DNA of 64,000 nucleotides from Streptomyces sp. SAT1 (lineage in GTDB: Bacteria > Actinomycetota > Actinomycetes > Streptomycetales > Streptomycetaceae): contig NZ_CP015849.1 in the NCBI RefSeq assembly GCF_001654495.1, positions 1,626,501-1,690,500 on the forward strand, written 5' to 3'. Position 1 is the stretch's first letter; the number at the start of each line of letters is the position of its first letter. The position numbers and the translations under genes were made by a program. Below the pieces are notes generated by a model. The model was not told where the DNA came from. It ran no database searches and was given only the letters and a program-made list of their open reading frames with translations. Positions 1-8,624 of the stretch are shown here, piece by piece.

Positions 1-13
1 AGATGCAATTTCC

Positions 14-1132
14 ATGACAGACGCACTCAAGCGCCTCTCCGATGAAGGCGTCGCGATCTGGCTGGACGACCTGTCGCGCAAGCGGATCACGTCCGGCAAC
101 CTCGCCGAGCTGATCGACCAGCAGCACGTCGTGGGCGTCACCACCAACCCGACGATCTTCCAGAAGGCGATCTCGCAGGGCGACGGCTACGACCAGCAGC
201 TCTCCGACCTCGCGGCCCGCCGGGTCACCGTCGAAGAGGCCATCCGCATGATCACCACGGCGGACGTCCGCGACGCCGCCGACATCCTGCGCCCGGTCTT
301 CGACGCCACCGACGGCCAGGACGGCCGGGTCTCCATCGAGGTCGACCCGCGTCTCGCCCACAACACCAAGGCGACGGTCGCCGAGGCCCGCCAACTGGCC
401 TGGCTGGTGGACCGCCCCAACACGCTCATCAAGATCCCGGCCACCGAGGCGGGGCTGCCGGCGATCGCCGAGACCATCGGCAACGGCATCAGCGTCAACG
501 TCACGCTGATCTTCTCGCTGGAGCGCTACCGCAAGGTCATGGACGCCTTCCTGACCGGCCTGGAGAAGGCCAAGGAGCGCGGCCTGGACCTTTCGAAGAT
601 CCACTCGGTGGCGTCCTTCTTCGTCTCCCGCGTCGACACCGAGATCGACCGGCGCATCGACGAACAGGGCACCGACGAGGCCAAGGCACTGCGCGGCAAG
701 GCCGGTGTGGCCAACGCGCGCCTCGCCTACCAGGCGTACGAGGAGGTCTTCTCCTCCGACCGCTGGAGCGCGCTGGAGAACGCGGGCGCCAACAAGCAGC
801 GCCCGCTGTGGGCCTCCACCGGAGTGAAGGACAAGGCGTACAAGGACACCATGTACGTCGAGGAGCTGGTGGCGCCGAACACGGTGAACACCATGCCGGA
901 GGCCACCCTGGAGTCCACCGAGGACCACGGCGAGATCCGCGGCGACGCGGTCCGCGGCACCTACGCGCAGGCCCGCGCCGACCTGGACGCTCTGGAGAAG
1001 ATCGGGATCTCCTACGACGACGTCGTCCGGGTTCTGGAGGTCGAGGGCGTCGAGAAGTTCGAGTCCTCCTGGAACGACCTGCTGAAGTCGACCGAGGCGG
1101 AGCTGGAGCGCCTCGCCCCCGCGGAGGGCTGA
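14..1132 (+). CDS. tal: Transaldolase
   Basis: Transaldolase of the non-oxidative pentose phosphate pathway, moving a dihydroxyacetone unit from sedoheptulose-7-phosphate to glyceraldehyde-3-phosphate in the cytoplasm. At 372 residues it has the longer actinobacterial TalB-like form. The Schiff-base lysine is K140 in TLIKIPAT, and the N-terminal [10 protein letters not shown] motif (about residues 41-50) is intact. The ATG lies only 14 bases into the window, so promoter and ribosome site are mostly off the edge; a transketolase gene would be expected upstream, which I infer from the usual streptomycete order. It is followed after 4 bases by zwf, whose ribosome site lies inside the tal stop region, so the genes are almost certainly one transcript. 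Confidence 0.96.
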   Translation: MTDALKRLSDEGVAIWLDDLSRKRITSGNLAELIDQQHVVGVTTNPTIFQKAISQGDGYDQQLSDLAARRVTVEEAIRMITTADVRDAADILRPVFDATDGQDGRVSIEVDPRLAHNTKATVAEARQLAWLVDRPNTLIKIPATEAGLPAIAETIGNGISVNVTLIFSLERYRKVMDAFLTGLEKAKERGLDLSKIHSVASFFVSRVDTEIDRRIDEQGTDEAKALRGKAGVANARLAYQAYEEVFSSDRWSALENAGANKQRPLWASTGVKDKAYKDTMYVEELVAPNTVNTMPEATLESTEDHGEIRGDAVRGTYAQARADLDALEKIGISYDDVVRVLEVEGVEKFESSWNDLLKSTEAELERLAPAEG

Positions 1133-1136
1133 CGCC

Positions 1137-2675
1137 TTGTCGTCTCTTTCCGGCAGCGGAGCGAACCCGCTCCGTGACCCCGCCGACCGACGGCTCCCGC
1201 GTATCGCGGGGCCGTCGGGCCTGGTCATCTTCGGCGTCACGGGCGACCTGTCCCGCAAGAAGCTGATGCCCGCCGTGTACGACCTCGCCAACCGGGGTCT
1301 GCTGCCGCCGGGCTTCTCGCTCGTCGGCTTCGCCCGGCGCGACTGGGAGCACGAGGACTTCGCGCAGGTCGTGCACGACGCCGTCAAGGAACACGCGCGC
1401 ACCCCCTTCCGCGAGGAGGTGTGGCAGCAGCTCAGCCAGGGCATGCGCTTCGTCCAGGGCACCTTCGACGACGACGAGGCGTTCGAGCGGCTGCGCGCCA
1501 CGATCGACGAGCTGGACAAGGCACAGGGCACGGGCGGCAACTTCGCCTTCTACCTGTCCGTCCCGCCGAAGTCGTTCCCGGTCGTCATCCAGCAGCTCAA
1601 GAAGCACCAGCTGGCCGACCAGACGGGCGGCTCCTGGCGGCGCGCGGTCATCGAGAAGCCGTTCGGCCACGACCTGGAGTCGGCCGAGGAGCTGAACAAG
1701 GTCGTCCACGAGGTCTTCGCCCCGGACCAGGTCTTCCGCATCGACCACTACCTGGGCAAGGAGACTGTCCAGAACATCCTGGCGCTCCGCTTCGCCAACA
1801 CCATGTTCGAACCGATCTGGAACCGGTCCTTCGTGGACCATGTGCAGATCACCATGGCCGAGGACATCGGCATCGGCGGCCGGGCCGGCTACTACGACGG
1901 CATCGGCGCCGCCCGCGACGTCATCCAGAACCACCTGCTCCAGCTGATGGCGCTCACCGCGATGGAGGAGCCGTCCTCCTTCGACGCGGACGCGCTGGCG
2001 GCGGAGAAGGAGAAGGTGCTCGGCGCCGTCCGGCTGCCCAGGGACCTCGGCGCCTCCGCCGTGCGCGGCCAGTACGCGGCCGGCTGGCAGGGCGGCGAGA
2101 AGGTCATCGGGTACCTCGAAGAGGACGGCATCGACCCGAAGTCCAAGACCGACACCTACGCGGCCGTGAAGCTGGGCATCGACAACCGCCGCTGGGCGGG
2201 CGTCCCCTTCTATCTGCGCACCGGCAAGCGGCTGGGCCGCCGGGTCACCGAGATCGCGGTGGTCTTCCAGCGGGCCCCGCACTCCCCCTTCGACACCACG
2301 GCGACCGAGGAGCTGGGCCAGAACGCGGTCGTCATCCGGGTGCAGCCCGACGAGGGCGTGACCGTGCGGTTCGGCTCCAAGGTGCCGGGCACGTCGATGG
2401 AGATCCGGGACGTCTCGATGGACTTCGCCTACGGCGAGTCCTTCACCGAGTCCAGCCCGGAGGCGTACGAGCGGCTGATCCTGGACGTGCTGCTGGGCGA
2501 CTCCAACCTCTTCCCGCGCACCGAGGAGGTCGAGCTGTCCTGGAAGATCCTCGACCCGATCGAGCGGTACTGGGACAGCCACGGCAGGCCCGCGCAGTAC
2601 GCGTCCGGGACATGGGGGCCGGCCGAGGCCGACGAGATGCTCGCACGAGACGGACGGAGCTGGCGCAGGCCATGA
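1137..2675 (+). CDS. zwf: Glucose-6-phosphate 1-dehydrogenase
   Basis: Catalyses the first, NADP-linked step of the oxidative pentose phosphate pathway, glucose-6-phosphate to 6-phosphoglucono-lactone. It has 512 residues, the normal length. The nucleotide-binding motif GVTGDLSRKK follows a short N-terminal extension (about residues 34-43), and the substrate-site signature RIDHYLGKE is present near residue 202. Translation most likely starts at TTG 1137: GGAGGG sits about 8 bases upstream within the end of tal and the upstream gap is only 4 bases. The stop overlaps the opcA start as ATGA, indicating translational coupling with its effector protein. Confidence 0.96.
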   Translation: MSSLSGSGANPLRDPADRRLPRIAGPSGLVIFGVTGDLSRKKLMPAVYDLANRGLLPPGFSLVGFARRDWEHEDFAQVVHDAVKEHARTPFREEVWQQLSQGMRFVQGTFDDDEAFERLRATIDELDKAQGTGGNFAFYLSVPPKSFPVVIQQLKKHQLADQTGGSWRRAVIEKPFGHDLESAEELNKVVHEVFAPDQVFRIDHYLGKETVQNILALRFANTMFEPIWNRSFVDHVQITMAEDIGIGGRAGYYDGIGAARDVIQNHLLQLMALTAMEEPSSFDADALAAEKEKVLGAVRLPRDLGASAVRGQYAAGWQGGEKVIGYLEEDGIDPKSKTDTYAAVKLGIDNRRWAGVPFYLRTGKRLGRRVTEIAVVFQRAPHSPFDTTATEELGQNAVVIRVQPDEGVTVRFGSKVPGTSMEIRDVSMDFAYGESFTESSPEAYERLILDVLLGDSNLFPRTEEVELSWKILDPIERYWDSHGRPAQYASGTWGPAEADEMLARDGRSWRRP

Positions 2676-3760
2676 AGATCGACCTGACCGACACCAACGC
2701 CGGGAAGATCAACAAGGCGCTCGTGCAGGGCCGCCGAGCGATCGGCACCCCTGCGGTCGGCATGGTGCTGACCCTCGTCATCGTCACCGACGAGGAGAAC
2801 GCCTACGACGCGCTCAAGGCCGCCGGTGACGCCTCCCGCGAGCACCCCTCGCGGACCCTGGTCGTCATCCGGCGGGTCTCGCGCACCCTGCGCGACCGCA
2901 CGTCCTCGCGGCTGGACGCCGAGGTGCGCCTCGGCGCGGAGGCGGGTGCGGGCGAGACGGTCGTGCTGCGGCTGTACGGCGAGGTCTGCGACCACGCCCA
3001 GTCGGTGGTGCTGCCGCTGCTGCTGCCGGACGCGCCGGTCGTCGTGTGGTGGCCGGTGAACGGCCCGCCGGCCCCGGCCGAGGACCCGCTGGGCGCGCTG
3101 GCGCAGCGCCGGGTCACCGACACCTACGCCTGCGAGCGGCCGGTGCGGGAACTGACCGCGCGGGCCGCCGCGTACACCCCGGGCGACACGGATCTCGCGT
3201 GGACCCGGATCACGCCCTGGCGCTCCATGCTGGCCGCCGCGCTGGACCAGGTGACCTGCGAGGTCCGGTCGGTCGAGGTGGAGGGCGAGGAGTCCAACCC
3301 GAGCTGTGAGCTGCTGGCGATGTGGCTGGCGGACCGGCTGGACGTGCCGGTGAAGCGTTCGCCGTCGGCCGGTCCCGGACTGACCGGGGTCCGGATGGAC
3401 ACGAGCTGCGGTCCGATCCGGCTGGACCGGGCCGACGGCCGGCTGGCCACGCTGGCCATCCAGGGCCAGCCGGAGCGGGCGGTCGCGCTGAAGCGGCGCG
3501 ACACGGCCGAGCTGATAGCGGAGGAGCTGCGGCGCCTCGACCCGGACGACACCTATGCCTCGGCGCTGCGTTTCGGCGTCGAGCGGCTGAACGGCGGCGA
3601 GGCGACGGCCGACGAGCGGGCGCGGGCCGAGGGAGCGGGTGCCGAAGAGGGCCCGGTCGCGGTGGCCACCGCCGAGGAGGACACGGCGAAGGCGCCCGCG
3701 CGGCGCGCCGCCGCGAAGACCGCGAGGAAGTCCCCGACCCGGAAGGCGGCGGCGAAGTGA
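2672..3760 (+). CDS. opcA: Glucose-6-phosphate dehydrogenase assembly protein OpcA
   Basis: OpcA is the partner needed for full G6PDH activity or assembly in actinobacteria and cyanobacteria, and its position directly after zwf fits. The product is 362 residues beginning MKIDLTDTNAGKIN. The conserved OpcA body runs to about residue 310; the last ~50 residues are an acidic stretch followed by a Lys/Ala/Arg-rich tail (ending RKSPTRKAAAK) resembling histone-H1-like tails. The start is ATG 2672, overlapping the zwf stop; the same frame stays open far upstream inside zwf, but that part is an out-of-frame reading of zwf. The stop overlaps the pgl GTG, so zwf-opcA-pgl are coupled. Confidence 0.93.
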   Translation: MKIDLTDTNAGKINKALVQGRRAIGTPAVGMVLTLVIVTDEENAYDALKAAGDASREHPSRTLVVIRRVSRTLRDRTSSRLDAEVRLGAEAGAGETVVLRLYGEVCDHAQSVVLPLLLPDAPVVVWWPVNGPPAPAEDPLGALAQRRVTDTYACERPVRELTARAAAYTPGDTDLAWTRITPWRSMLAAALDQVTCEVRSVEVEGEESNPSCELLAMWLADRLDVPVKRSPSAGPGLTGVRMDTSCGPIRLDRADGRLATLAIQGQPERAVALKRRDTAELIAEELRRLDPDDTYASALRFGVERLNGGEATADERARAEGAGAEEGPVAVATAEEDTAKAPARRAAAKTARKSPTRKAAAK

Positions 3761-4539
3761 GCACTCCGCAGCTGGTCGTCCACCGTGACAAGGAGCTGAT
3801 GGCGCAGGCCGCCGCGGCCCGGCTGATCACGAAGATCGTGGACGCGCAGGCGTCGACGGGTGCGGCGTCCGTGGTGCTGACCGGCGGGCGCAACGGCAAC
3901 GGCGTGCTGGCCGCGCTGGCGGCGGCGCCCGCCCGGGACGCCGTCGACTGGACGCGCCTCGACCTGTGGTGGGGCGACGAGCGGTTCCTGCCCGAGGGCG
4001 ACCCCGAGCGCAACATCACCCAGGCCCGGCAGGCGCTGCTGGACTCCGTACCGCTGGACCCGAAGCGCGTGCACGTCATGCCCGCGTCGGACGGCCCGTA
4101 CGGCACGGACGTCGAGGCGGCGGCCGACGCCTACGCCGAGGAGCTGGCGCGGGCGGCGGGGCCGGAGAACCACGGCGCGGTGCCGGCCTTCGACGTGCTG
4201 ATGCTGGGCGTCGGCCCGGACACGCATGTGGCGTCCTTGTTCCCCGAGCATCCGGGGGTGCGGGAGACGGAGCGCACGGTCGTCGGTGTGCACGGCTCGC
4301 CGAAGCCGCCGCCCACCCGGATCTCGCTGACGCTGCCCGCGATCCGCTCGGCCCGCGAGGTGTGGCTGCTCGCGGCGGGCGAGGACAAGGCGAACGCGGT
4401 GGCGATGGCGCTGTCCGGGGCGGGCGAGGTGCAGGCCCCGGCGGCCGGCGCCCACGGCCGGGCCCGCACGCTGTGGCTGCTGGACACGCCGGCAGCGGCG
4501 CAGCTGCCCAGGTCGCTGTATCCGCCGGCGTCGGCCTGA
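3757..4539 (+). CDS. pgl: 6-phosphogluconolactonase
   Basis: Hydrolyses 6-phosphoglucono-lactone to 6-phosphogluconate, completing the oxidative branch started by zwf. It has 260 residues, the usual size of the SugB/Pgl (glucosamine-6-phosphate-isomerase-like) family. Visible family motifs are VVLTGGRNG near the N-terminus, the WWGDERFLP segment with PERNITQAR, and DVLMLGVGPDTHVASLFP. The start is GTG 3757, sharing GTGA with the opcA stop. The gene ends 28 bases before a strong hairpin, so the operon tal-zwf-opcA-pgl appears to end here. Confidence 0.95.
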   Translation: MSTPQLVVHRDKELMAQAAAARLITKIVDAQASTGAASVVLTGGRNGNGVLAALAAAPARDAVDWTRLDLWWGDERFLPEGDPERNITQARQALLDSVPLDPKRVHVMPASDGPYGTDVEAAADAYAEELARAAGPENHGAVPAFDVLMLGVGPDTHVASLFPEHPGVRETERTVVGVHGSPKPPPTRISLTLPAIRSAREVWLLAAGEDKANAVAMALSGAGEVQAPAAGAHGRARTLWLLDTPAAAQLPRSLYPPASA

Positions 4540-4566
4540 CCGGTCACCGGAGACACAGAGCACCCG

Positions 4567-4605
4567 ACGGGGGTGGTGCGGGCGTCGTGCCCGCGCCGCC
4601 CCCGT
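4567..4605. terminator. Strong hairpin terminator between pgl and the opposing membrane-protein gene
   Basis: Left arm 4568-4583 (CGGGGGTGGTGCGGGC), loop GTCGT, right arm 4589-4604; 16 base pairs including two G-U pairs, with a flanking A-T pair. It lies in the 79-base gap between two convergent genes, so it can serve both strands. No U tract, as is common in streptomycete terminators. Confidence 0.8.
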
Positions 4606-4618
4606 CCGTGCGTCGCGG

Positions 4619-5479
4619 TCAGCGGCCGTACGGGTTCCGCCGCGCGTACGGGTTCCGCGGCGCGTGCGGGGGCTGTGGTGCGTGCGGAGGCTGCGGCGGG
4701 ATGTACGGCGGGGGTGCGGCCGGCATCGGCGGGACCGGGCGGGGCCGGACGGCGGGATGGGTGTCCAGGCGGATGCCGTGGCGGCTGCGCAGGCGGCCCA
4801 TCTCCAGCAGGGATATGCCGGTCACGGTGACCGGCGCGCCGAGGACGAACAGGACGCCCAGGGTGAGGCTGAGCCCGTGCAGATCGCCGGTGGCCAGGTC
4901 GGGCAGGGCCATCAGCCAGCTCGTCACCGTGGCGAGCAGCGGCGGCAGGCAGCGGTGCACGACCGCGGTGCCGAAGAAGTTCCCCGAGACCAGATAGGCG
5001 CCGTAGCCGACGAAGACGGTGAGCCACAGGGCGGCGAACCCCAGCAGCAGCACGAGCAGCCCGCTGCCCGCCGCCAGCTTCCACAGCACGACCGTGCCGA
5101 CGATGGTCCCGACGAACGCCAGCAGCAACTGCATCGACCGCAGCAGCGGTTGCCTCAGCTCCCGCACCGGCCCGGTGCGGCGCCAGCGGTACAGCATCGC
5201 CCCCACGGTGAGCGGGGTGACGAACAGCAGGACGACGGAGGCCGTCAGCATGTTCTCCAGCATCTCGTCGAAGGCGAAGCCGCCCTGCACGAAGGTGTAG
5301 ACGCCGACGGCCGCGACCGTCCCGGCGATGATCCGCACGCGTTTGAGCTTCTCCACGTCCGGATCGAGTGCGGGCGGGATCCAGGCCGGGTGGAACACCG
5401 CCCGCGCGACCTCCCTGGGCCGCAGCAGCGACCGCGCCGACAGTTCCCCGCTCAGCCAGCCCTGTGGTGCACCAGCCAT
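4619..5479 (-). CDS. Yip1-like integral membrane protein with proline-rich tail
   Basis: Predicted multi-spanning membrane protein of 286 residues. After a short cytosolic N-terminus (MAGAPQGWLSGEL) there are about five hydrophobic segments, among them GTVAAVGVYTFVQG, ASVVLLFVTPLTVGAML, LLAFVGTIVGTVVLW, LLLGFAALWLTVFVGYGAYL and LGVLFVLGAPVTVTG. The fold pattern resembles Yip1/YIF1-type proteins; no catalytic motif is seen. The C-terminal ~50 residues are Pro/His/Asn/Tyr-rich with short repeats (QPPHAP twice, NPYARRNPYGR). The start at 5479 is chosen because GGGGGAG precedes it; the frame stays open 19 codons further. Function unknown. Confidence 0.75.
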   Translation of the reverse strand: MAGAPQGWLSGELSARSLLRPREVARAVFHPAWIPPALDPDVEKLKRVRIIAGTVAAVGVYTFVQGGFAFDEMLENMLTASVVLLFVTPLTVGAMLYRWRRTGPVRELRQPLLRSMQLLLAFVGTIVGTVVLWKLAAGSGLLVLLLGFAALWLTVFVGYGAYLVSGNFFGTAVVHRCLPPLLATVTSWLMALPDLATGDLHGLSLTLGVLFVLGAPVTVTGISLLEMGRLRSRHGIRLDTHPAVRPRPVPPMPAAPPPYIPPQPPHAPQPPHAPRNPYARRNPYGR

Positions 5480-5551
5480 GTCGAACTCCCCCGAGTGACG
5501 GCTCTGATGATCGTCAGGAGTGTACGGCACCCTCACCGCGCCCCCATCGGC

Positions 5552-6820
5552 TCATCCGGTGGACTGATGAGACGTCACCTGCCCTTCTCCGGTTCCGACT
5601 TCGGGCTGTGTGCGCACGGGTGTCAGCGCGCAGACGGACAGCACGAAGAACGCGGCCGCCAGCAGCGCCGGGGTGTTCGGACCCCACGCGGCGGCGACGG
5701 CGCCGCCGAGCAGGGCGCCCAGCGGTGCCCCGGCGACCGCGAGGGTCCGGAAGGCGGCGCTGACCCGGCCCAGCAGCCCGTCGGGGGTGCGCTGCTGCAT
5801 CAGCGTGGTGGTGTTGACGTTCCACACCATGCCCATGAGGCCGAAGACGGCCATCGCGGCCGCCAGGGCGGCCAGGTCGCGCACCGTGCCGATGACGAGG
5901 AGCGCGGCGATCTGCGTCAGACCGGCCAGCAGCACGGCCCGGGTCCGGCCGAGCCGGGCCACCAGCGGCCGGTTGACCGCTCCCCCGGCCAGGCTGCCCA
6001 CGGTGTAGGCGGTGGTCGCCGCCGCGTAGCCGCCGGGTCCGGTGTGCAGCCAGCCGGTCACCAGGACGACCAGGGTCGCGATGAGGGCGCCCATGCCCAC
6101 ATTGCACAGGGCGGTGGCGGTGCACAGGGCGCGCAGCGCGCGGTCCCGGCGCAGCACACGCAGTCCTTCGGCGATCTCCCGGCGCAGGGTGCTGCCCGCC
6201 GGTCTCGGCGGGCGCCGGGGCGCCGCGGTGCGCAGCGAGGCGACCAGCGCGGCGGCCAGCAGGAAGGTGACGGCGTCGGCCGCGAAGGGGACGGCGGCCC
6301 CGGCCGCGATCAGGACGGGCACCACCGGACCGCCCAGGAGGCCGCCGGCGACGCGCTGCCCCGTCATCAGCCGGGTGTTGGCGCTGCCGAGCGCCTCGCG
6401 GTCCACCAGGGCGGGCAGCAGGGCCGTCGCCGCGTTGTCGAAGAGGGTCTGGAGCGTGGTCAGCGCGAAGGCCAGGGCGATGAGCAGCCCGATCGAGGCG
6501 TGCCCGAGGGCGACGGCCACCGCGAAGGCACCGACCAGCAGCGCGCGTACCGCGTCCACCGCTCCCATCGCGCGGCGCTGGTCCACCCGGTCGGCGACGG
6601 CTCCGCCGAGCAGTCCGAAGACGATCCAGGGCAGATAGCCGCAGGCGGTGACCGAGGCGATGAGCAGGGGGTCATCGGTCAGTGAGGCGGCGAGCAGGGG
6701 CAGGGCGGCCGTGCGCAGCGCGTCACCGAAACTGGACAGCACGGCGGCGCTCCACAGCCGTCCGAACGCCCCGCGCCACGCGGGCTGTGCCACGGCCTGT
6801 GCCGCGTCGACCGTCGTCAT
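5552..6820 (-). CDS. MFS transporter, probable drug or metabolite exporter
   Basis: Major facilitator superfamily protein of 422 residues with about 12 hydrophobic segments. The inner-loop motif between helices 2 and 3 is visible as GLLGGAVADRVDQRR, and the AAFRTLAVAGAPLGALLGG segment is typical of the enterobactin-exporter-like (DHA3) branch. The start is ATG 6820, preceded by GAGGGGGC; an upstream ATG at 6874 lacks a ribosome site. The substrate cannot be read from the sequence. It is transcribed away from the gene pair to its right and stands as a single gene. Confidence 0.88.
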   Translation of the reverse strand: MTTVDAAQAVAQPAWRGAFGRLWSAAVLSSFGDALRTAALPLLAASLTDDPLLIASVTACGYLPWIVFGLLGGAVADRVDQRRAMGAVDAVRALLVGAFAVAVALGHASIGLLIALAFALTTLQTLFDNAATALLPALVDREALGSANTRLMTGQRVAGGLLGGPVVPVLIAAGAAVPFAADAVTFLLAAALVASLRTAAPRRPPRPAGSTLRREIAEGLRVLRRDRALRALCTATALCNVGMGALIATLVVLVTGWLHTGPGGYAAATTAYTVGSLAGGAVNRPLVARLGRTRAVLLAGLTQIAALLVIGTVRDLAALAAAMAVFGLMGMVWNVNTTTLMQQRTPDGLLGRVSAAFRTLAVAGAPLGALLGGAVAAAWGPNTPALLAAAFFVLSVCALTPVRTQPEVGTGEGQVTSHQSTG

Positions 6821-6953
6821 CGCCGCCCCCTCACGATTCGCTGATGCACAAACCGTAGAGGGCACCACTGACAATCGGCCGGCGGCGGACTGCCGCCCGG
6901 ATGGGGCCGGCGTCGTCCCGGGCGCCGAGCCGTACCCGACGGGACGTCAGATG

Positions 6954-7289
6954 CTAGATCTCGCCCCGGAGTTTGGCGAGCGCCTCGGCGAGGATCGCCT
7001 CGCCGTCCGCGTCGCTGCGCCGCTCCCGTACGTACGCCAGGTGCGTCTTGTACGGCTCGGTGCGCGGCGGGTCCGGCGGATTGTCCCGGTCCTGTCCGGC
7101 CGGGAAGCCGCAGCGCGGGCAGTCCCAGGTGTCGGGGACCTGTGCGTCGCTGGCGAAACTGGGCTGTGTCTCGTGTCCGTTGGAGCACCAGAAGGAGATG
7201 CGCAGGCGCGGCGCGGACTCGCCGCGCTCGGCCTCGCCCATCGGCCCCGCCCCGACCCGGCTTCCCCGGATCGCGTTGCCACTTGCCAC
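6954..7289 (-). CDS. rbpA: RNA polymerase-binding protein RbpA
   Basis: RbpA binds the principal sigma factors and RNA polymerase and stimulates promoter opening; it is actinobacteria-specific. The product is 111 residues beginning MASGNAIRGSRVGAG. Putative zinc ligands are C35 and H39 (CSNGHE) and C57 and C60 (CPRC). The basic linker and C-terminal sigma-interaction helix (DGEAILAEALAKLRGEI) are intact. The start is GTG 7289 with AGGGAG about 10 bases upstream. In S. coelicolor rbpA belongs to the SigR disulfide-stress regulon; a SigR-like promoter candidate lies at 7371-7398. Confidence 0.95.
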   Translation of the reverse strand: MASGNAIRGSRVGAGPMGEAERGESAPRLRISFWCSNGHETQPSFASDAQVPDTWDCPRCGFPAGQDRDNPPDPPRTEPYKTHLAYVRERRSDADGEAILAEALAKLRGEI

Positions 7290-7370
7290 GGTCGTAACTC
7301 CCTGCGTGATGGTGCCGCGAAGCGAGTCGGCGTACCGCTTCGCCGCGAGCGCCTCAGTCTACGTAAGGCC

Positions 7371-7398
7371 CAACGCGCGTCCAGTGAGGGGAGTTACC
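7371..7398 (-). promoter_or_regulatory. Candidate SigR-type promoter of rbpA
   Basis: On the minus strand GGTAAC, an 18-base spacer, then GTTG, compared with the SigR consensus GGGAAT-N18-GTTG. The start point would give a leader of about 75 bases to the rbpA GTG. The match is imperfect in the -35 element; support comes mainly from spacing and the known SigR control of rbpA in S. coelicolor. Confidence 0.45.
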
Positions 7399-7417
7399 GT
7401 CCCCCGTACACAGACGC

Positions 7418-7466
7418 AAGCCCCATGATAGGCCGCGCTGTGGGGCGCGTACCGACCATGGGGCTT
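7418..7466 (-). terminator. Inverted repeat downstream of secG
   Basis: Arms AAGCCCCATG (7418-7427) and CATGGGGCTT (7457-7466) are perfectly complementary over 10 bases around a GC-rich 29-base loop that can fold further. It lies 33 bases after the secG stop on the minus strand and upstream of rbpA, so it may end the gap-pgk-tpiA-secG transcript. No U tract. Confidence 0.5.
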
Positions 7467-7498
7467 TACGTGCGGAATGTGCGGTGTCCGCCGGCTCG

Positions 7499-7735
7499 TC
7501 AGCTGTTGGACTTCATCAGGAGGCCGAGGACGATGATGCACGCGAACCAGAGCACGCCGACCACCACGGTGATGCGGTCCAGGTTGCGCTCGGCGACGGA
7601 GGAGCCGCCGACGGACGACTGCATGCCGCCGCCGAACATGTCGGAGAGGCCGCCGCCCTTCCCCTTGTGCATCAGCACCAGCAGCATCAGCAGCAGGCTG
7701 AAGACGATCAGGGTGATCGAGAACCCCAAAACCAC
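7499..7735 (-). CDS. secG: Preprotein translocase subunit SecG
   Basis: SecG is the small membrane subunit of the SecYEG channel. The product is 78 residues with two transmembrane helices (LGFSITLIVFSLLLMLLVL and ITVVVGVLWFACIIVLGLLM) separated by the conserved cytosolic loop HKGKGGGLSDMFGGG. The start is GTG 7735, with GAGGAAG 11 bases upstream; a longer frame to 7783 would add a polar stretch that SecG proteins lack. Its position behind tpiA is normal for streptomycetes, though function is unrelated to glycolysis. Confidence 0.93.
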   Translation of the reverse strand: MVLGFSITLIVFSLLLMLLVLMHKGKGGGLSDMFGGGMQSSVGGSSVAERNLDRITVVVGVLWFACIIVLGLLMKSNS

Positions 7736-7771
7736 GGCTGGACCAACTTCCTCGGATTCGGATGGACGACA

Positions 7772-7797
7772 GGGGCACAGCACCTCGGCTGTGCCCC
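7772..7797 (-). terminator. Perfect hairpin between tpiA and secG
   Basis: GGGGCACAGC, loop of 6, GCTGTGCCCC: a perfect 10-base-pair stem in the gap between tpiA and secG on the minus strand. It could terminate or attenuate the glycolytic transcript before secG; the start of secG is only 37 bases beyond it. Confidence 0.6.
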
Positions 7798-7842
7798 CGC
7801 AAGGGTACGACGTATCGCCGCTACCGCCTACTCACGTCCGGT

Positions 7843-8619
7843 TCACTGCTCGCGGAACCTGATGATCTTGACGAACTCGTCGGCGTCCAGCGAGGCGCCG
7901 CCGACCAGGGCGCCGTCGATGTCGGCCTGGCCCATGATCTCGGCGACGTTGCCCGACTTGACCGAGCCGCCGTACTGGATGCGGACCTTGTCGGCGAGGT
8001 CCTGGGAGTACAGCTCGGCGACCTTGGCGCGGATCGCGGCGCAGACCTCCTGGGCGTCCTCGGCGCCGCAGACCTTGCCGGTGCCGATGGCCCAGACGGG
8101 CTCGTAGGCGATCACGACGGACTCGGCCTGCTCGGCCGGGAGGTCCTTGAGGCCGCCCTCGACCTGGGCGAGGGTGTGGGAGACGTGGTTGCCCGCCTCG
8201 CGGACGTCCAGCTCCTCGCCGACGCACAGGATCGGGGTCAGGCCGTGCTTGTAGGCGGCCTTGACCTTGGCGTTGACCAGCTCGTCGGTCTCGTTGTGGT
8301 ACTGGCGGCGCTCGGAGTGGCCGATCACCACGTAGGTGCACTTGAGCTTGGCCAGCATCGGGCCCGAGATCTCGCCGGTGTAGGCGCCCGAGTCGTGCTG
8401 CGAGATGTCCTGGGCGCCGTACTTGATCTTGAGCTTGTCGCCGTCGACCAGGGTCTGCACCGAGCGCAGGTCGGTGAAGGGCGGCAGGACGGCGACCTCT
8501 ACGGCGTCGTAGTCCTTGTCGGCCAGGGCGAAGGCGAGCTTCTGGACGTGCGCGATGGCCTCGAGGTGGTTGAGGTTCATCTTCCAGTTGCCCGCCATCA
8601 GCGGCGTGCGGGTGGTCAT
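7843..8619 (-). CDS. tpiA: Triosephosphate isomerase
   Basis: Interconverts dihydroxyacetone phosphate and glyceraldehyde-3-phosphate. It has 258 residues, normal length. Catalytic residues are all present: K13 in GNWKMN, H101 in VIGHSERR, and E173 in [11 protein letters not shown]. The phosphate-binding GGSV and GGASL loops lie near the C-terminus. The start at 8619 lies 5 bases after the pgk stop, so the two genes are co-transcribed. Confidence 0.97.
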   Translation of the reverse strand: MTTRTPLMAGNWKMNLNHLEAIAHVQKLAFALADKDYDAVEVAVLPPFTDLRSVQTLVDGDKLKIKYGAQDISQHDSGAYTGEISGPMLAKLKCTYVVIGHSERRQYHNETDELVNAKVKAAYKHGLTPILCVGEELDVREAGNHVSHTLAQVEGGLKDLPAEQAESVVIAYEPVWAIGTGKVCGAEDAQEVCAAIRAKVAELYSQDLADKVRIQYGGSVKSGNVAEIMGQADIDGALVGGASLDADEFVKIIRFREQ

Positions 8620-8624
8620 TGAGG

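Noticed and set aside
537..2582. Long open frame antisense to tal and zwf
   Set aside because: Opposite-strand openness is expected in DNA of this GC content; the product is low-complexity with no family resemblance.
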